A stretch of DNA of 6,664 bases from NCBI GenBank assembly GCA_020051815.1, contig JAGVQF010000169.1, positions 1 to 6,664 of the forward strand, given 5' to 3'. Below the pieces are notes generated by a model. The model was not told the DNA's origin. It worked only from the letters and a program-made list of their open reading frames with translations, and did not search any database. Positions 4,699-6,664 of the stretch are shown in pieces. The stretch is from Candidatus Saganbacteria bacterium (GTDB taxonomy: Bacteria > Margulisbacteria > WOR-1 > O2-12-FULL-45-9 > XYB2-FULL-48-7). Every line of letters starts with the position of its first letter. The first letter of the stretch is position 1. A program made the translations under genes and the position numbers.

Positions 4699-5604
4699 AT
4701 GACTACAGTGAGTAGCGCCTCTCTGAACCTGGCCGTTACAACCTCGGCGCCATCTGCCGCAACCAGCTACCTGCAGCAGGTCGAAAAGGCGAGCACCGCC
4801 GCCGAGCTTAGTGGGCTTGGCAAAGTACTGATTGCGAGATTGAAAGACGGCACCTGGCAGCCCGAGCCAAAAGAACTAACCGGCATATTATACGCCTTGG
4901 TAACAAAATACTTTCCTCACCTCCTGCCCAATCCGCATAAAGGGATGGAGATCGCCGGACAGCTCTTTAACGCTGCTCCGGCCCGCCTTCTGCCAAAAAC
5001 CCTTTATCTGCTTGGCGATCCAGCGCTCTTGGCCGCCCTGCACCTCTGGAGCAATGACGAGAAGTTTACCAGCGCAATGAACATTATGGCCCTGCGGGAA
5101 CGGAGCGAGGCCGCAGCCAATATAAGTTTGCGGGAAGAGTCTTTCTTTAACGAACTATTTCAGGTTGTCGCCCAAACTGACCCGATCGAGGCAAAGAGAG
5201 CCAAAACCGAAATTCTGGTCTCCATTTATGCGAGCTCTGCCAGCCAGCCGCGCCCCCTCGATTGGCTGCACCGCCACCCGTTCGTCATCGGCTTTATGCT
5301 TTCTGACGATGGGCAGGGGAAAATTCTGATCGGCCAGAACGCCGGCCCGGGCAATCAACCCGTTTCCCCTCTGGCCGAAACAACGGGAGCCCAGGCGGAA
5401 AACGCAGCTGATAAAGTCGAGAATCTGGATAATAAAGAAAAGGTCACGTTGTTTAAGGCTGGCGGTTTGACCTTTGAGCTCTCGACGGAAGACATGATTA
5501 GCTCCGAAATTCTGGAGAGAGATGGCGGCCAAAGCGCCCGCCTTATTAAATATTATTTTGACGGAACGGCCAAAGAATTGTTGATCGAAAACTATCGCCA
5601 GTAG
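4699..5604 (+). CDS. Hypothetical protein, 301 aa, unknown function
   Basis: I do not recognise this protein. It has no signal peptide, no clear membrane span and no cysteine, so it is probably cytoplasmic. Residues 1-22 are Ser/Thr/Ala-rich and likely disordered. Residues 23-200 look mostly helical, with Leu/Ala-rich segments such as LLPKTLYLLGDPALLAALHLW (97-117). Residues 212-247 form a polar, low-complexity linker (Gly/Pro/Gln/Glu/Asn), and 248-301 a small C-terminal domain with alternating hydrophobic strands (VTLFKAGGLTFELS, ARLIKYYFDG, KELLIENYRQ). The ATG is preceded by a TGATACGAT promoter-like box and no Shine-Dalgarno. Codon use looks like that of its neighbours, and the frame is open for 301 codons with sensible composition, so I consider it a real gene. 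It is transcribed divergently from rlmD and followed by a PHP phosphatase gene with its own promoter, so context gives little hint. Confidence 0.75.
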   Translation: MTTVSSASLNLAVTTSAPSAATSYLQQVEKASTAAELSGLGKVLIARLKDGTWQPEPKELTGILYALVTKYFPHLLPNPHKGMEIAGQLFNAAPARLLPKTLYLLGDPALLAALHLWSNDEKFTSAMNIMALRERSEAAANISLREESFFNELFQVVAQTDPIEAKRAKTEILVSIYASSASQPRPLDWLHRHPFVIGFMLSDDGQGKILIGQNAGPGNQPVSPLAETTGAQAENAADKVENLDNKEKVTLFKAGGLTFELSTEDMISSEILERDGGQSARLIKYYFDGTAKELLIENYRQ

Positions 5605-5605
5605 C

Positions 5606-5620
5606 AAGCCATGTTGGCTT
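5606..5620 (+). terminator. Weak hairpin after the 301-aa gene, possible terminator
   Basis: AAGCCA, loop TGT, TGGCTT forms a 6-bp stem two bases after the stop codon, followed by only TT. The stem is short and the T-run is minimal, and the region is shared with the -35 box of the next gene. It is a possible but weak terminator. Confidence 0.25.
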
Positions 5621-5649
5621 TTGAACCTGCCGCCGTGTTGTGCTAACAT
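5621..5649 (+). promoter_or_regulatory. Promoter of the PHP phosphatase gene (near-leaderless)
   Basis: TTGAAC (5621-5626) and TAACAT (5644-5649) are separated by exactly 17 bp, with TGC directly before the -10 box (extended -10). The predicted start is base 5656, two bases before the ATG at 5658, with no room for a Shine-Dalgarno sequence. Confidence 0.65.
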
Positions 5650-5657
5650 AAACGCAT

Positions 5658-6335
5658 ATGGACCTGGGCCAACGCGTCGAATTCCACAGCCACACTATCT
5701 TGAGCGACGGGGCGCTCCTGCCGGCGGCGCTTATCCGTGAAGCCGAGGTCAGGGGCCACACCGCCCTGGCCATCACCGACCACGTTGACGCTTCCAATAT
5801 TGAAGAAGTCATCCGCACGCTGACCCATTTTGAAAAAGAAATGCGGGGCAAGCTGCCGATCAAGTTCGTGCCCGGCGCCGAGGTCAGCTACATCGCCCCA
5901 CCCTACATCGCCGACTATTGCCGCAAAGCCAGAAAGCTGGGCGCCAAACTTATTATTGTGCACGGCGAATCGCCCTCGGAGTCGGTCAATCCGGGGACCA
6001 ACCACGCCGCGGTCCGGGAAAATGGACTGGTCGATATTCTTGCCCATCCGGGCAATATCGTTGAGGAAGACGCCATCCTGGCGGCCAAAAACGGGGTTTT
6101 TCTTGAGATCACGGCCCGCAAGGGACACCGCGACGGCAACCGGCACGTGGCCGAGATGGCCCGCCGCTACGGCGCCAAACTGATCGTCGACACCGATTGC
6201 CACAGCGAGAGCGACCTCATCACGCAGGAACAGGCTTTTCAGCTCTGTAAAGACGCCGGGTTAACCGATGAAGAGGCCCTGACGGTCGTTAGGGATAATC
6301 CAATAGAATTGCTTAAGAGAATCGAACGTCGATAG
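5658..6335 (+). CDS. PHP-domain phosphoesterase, putative histidinol-phosphate phosphatase
   Basis: The 225-aa protein has the full metal-ligand set of a PHP domain: HSH (His10, His12), Asp17, ITDH (Asp41, His42), Glu75 in PGAEVS, His102 in VHGE, His130 in LAHPG, and DTDCH (Asp180, His182). The order DHVDASN, VPGAEVSYI, LIIVHGES, NPGTNHAA, DILAHPG, LEITARKGH matches the short PHP proteins annotated as histidinol-phosphate-phosphatase-domain proteins, common in archaea and deep-branching bacteria. The likely reaction is hydrolysis of a phosphate ester with a di- or trinuclear metal centre in the cytoplasm. L-histidinol phosphate is the suggested substrate but is not proven for this subfamily. 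Its neighbour hisD, overlapping by 23 nt on the opposite strand, catalyses the next step, which supports the histidine assignment. The promoter is placed for a transcript with a 2-nt leader. Confidence 0.85.
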   Translation: MDLGQRVEFHSHTILSDGALLPAALIREAEVRGHTALAITDHVDASNIEEVIRTLTHFEKEMRGKLPIKFVPGAEVSYIAPPYIADYCRKARKLGAKLIIVHGESPSESVNPGTNHAAVRENGLVDILAHPGNIVEEDAILAAKNGVFLEITARKGHRDGNRHVAEMARRYGAKLIVDTDCHSESDLITQEQAFQLCKDAGLTDEEALTVVRDNPIELLKRIERR

Positions 6336-6647
6336 AACGGGCGTGGCCGTCCAGCCCCTCGATCTCCGCTAATAATTTGACATCCTTCCAGACATTTTTG
6401 AGCGCCGGCTTGGTGTAGCCGATGATGCTCTGGTGCTTGACAAAATCATAGACCCCCAGCGGCGAGGCGAAGCGGGCCGTGCCGCCCGTCGGCAAAACGT
6501 GGTTGGGGCCGGCGATGTAGTCGCCGACGGCGACCGGCGAATGCGGCCCGATAAAGACGGCGCCGGCGTTCCTGATCTTCTCCAGCACCCGCTGAGGCGA
6601 GCCGACCTCGAGCTCGAGGTGCTCCGGCGCCAGGCGGTTCGAGAGCT
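6313..6647 (-). CDS. hisD: Histidinol dehydrogenase, C-terminal part (truncated by contig end)
   Basis: The - strand frame from 6645 down to TAA at 6313-6315 gives 110 residues beginning LSNRLAPEHLELEV, a clear HisD segment. Its Glu-His pair (APEHLEL) is the catalytic base region of the E. coli enzyme. Further motifs are NAGAVFIGPHSPVAVGDYIAG, with the zinc ligand Asp in GDY, then GPNHVLPTGGTARF, SPLGVYDFVK, and the final EGLDGHARS containing the second C-terminal zinc ligand His. HisD oxidises L-histidinol to L-histidine with two NAD+ in the cytoplasm. Full-length proteins are about 430 aa, so roughly three quarters lie beyond the contig. An in-frame TAG at 6646-6648 appears only because the adapter joins there; it is not a real stop. 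The stop codon lies inside the end of the convergent PHP phosphatase gene. Confidence 0.95.
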
Positions 6648-6664
6648 AGATCGGAAGAGCACAC
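6648..6664 (+). other. Illumina TruSeq adapter contamination
   Basis: The last 17 bases read AGATCGGAAGAGCACAC, identical to the start of the Illumina TruSeq read-1 adapter. The hisD frame is intact up to 6647 and hits a stop exactly at the junction, as expected for non-genomic sequence. On the - strand the adapter reads as VCSSDL-type peptides, a known artefact in protein databases. Genomic sequence should be taken to end at 6647. Confidence 0.97.

Noticed and set aside
5643..6203. 186-codon open frame on the - strand
   Set aside because: It is antisense to the PHP phosphatase gene, which has all metal ligands; this frame is a GC-driven shadow.
6369..6664. Two - strand open frames starting at the contig end
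   Set aside because: They are in the wrong frames of hisD and their first residues come from adapter sequence.
1..6664. tRNA, rRNA or riboswitch genes
   Set aside because: No cloverleaf, rRNA-like segment or structured leader could be seen; non-coding gaps are 122 bp or shorter and are accounted for by promoters or the repeat element.

Overview
This is a bacterial contig of moderately high GC content that is almost entirely coding. Its last 17 bases are not biological: they match the start of the Illumina TruSeq adapter, so genomic sequence ends at base 6647. The adapter remnant and the lack of any replicon or phage signal fit a draft or metagenome-assembled genome. The gene content is a mix of amino-acid biosynthesis, an anaerobic radical-SAM activase, RNA modification enzymes, and an archease without a neighbouring rtcB. 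This suggests a free-living, at least facultatively anaerobic bacterium, possibly from a poorly sampled phylum. I cannot name the taxon from this sequence alone.

Layout. Bases 2-1646 form a tightly packed + strand operon: the 3' end of leuD, then archease, a short MgtC/SapB-family membrane protein, and an NrdG-type radical SAM activase. These genes overlap by 20, 8 and 1 nt. A second + strand unit (1665-3229) holds a membrane zinc metallopeptidase of the YugP type and miaA, which overlap in a TAGTG junction. A 122-bp symmetric palindromic repeat (3214-3335) follows and supplies the last codons and stop of miaA. Next is a 37-codon gene for a very basic peptide (3352-3465), which converges with and overlaps an RlmD/RumA-type 23S rRNA methyltransferase on the - strand (3451-4647). 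From a short divergent promoter region comes a 301-aa protein of unknown function (4699-5604), then a PHP-domain putative histidinol-phosphate phosphatase (5658-6335). The latter overlaps tail-to-tail with the 3' part of hisD (- strand, 6313-6647).

Two patterns stand out. First, every gene that has a non-coding gap upstream carries a -10 box, usually an extended TGN -10, placed so that the predicted transcription start falls on or within 0-3 nt of the ATG. No canonical Shine-Dalgarno sequence is visible before any gene. This is the signature of leaderless transcription, with translational coupling inside operons. Second, four independent 28-32 bp arrays of heptanucleotide repeats lie inside coding sequence (one in the nrdG-type gene, three in miaA). 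All use T-initial heptamers and all appear to sit in parts of the proteins that tolerate change. They look like a mobile or expanding short-repeat family of this genome.

Functionally, miaA (tRNA A37), rlmD (23S rRNA m5U) and archease (RNA ligase cofactor) point to RNA metabolism. leuD, the PHP phosphatase and hisD belong to leucine and histidine synthesis. No complete novel defence or mobile system is visible.
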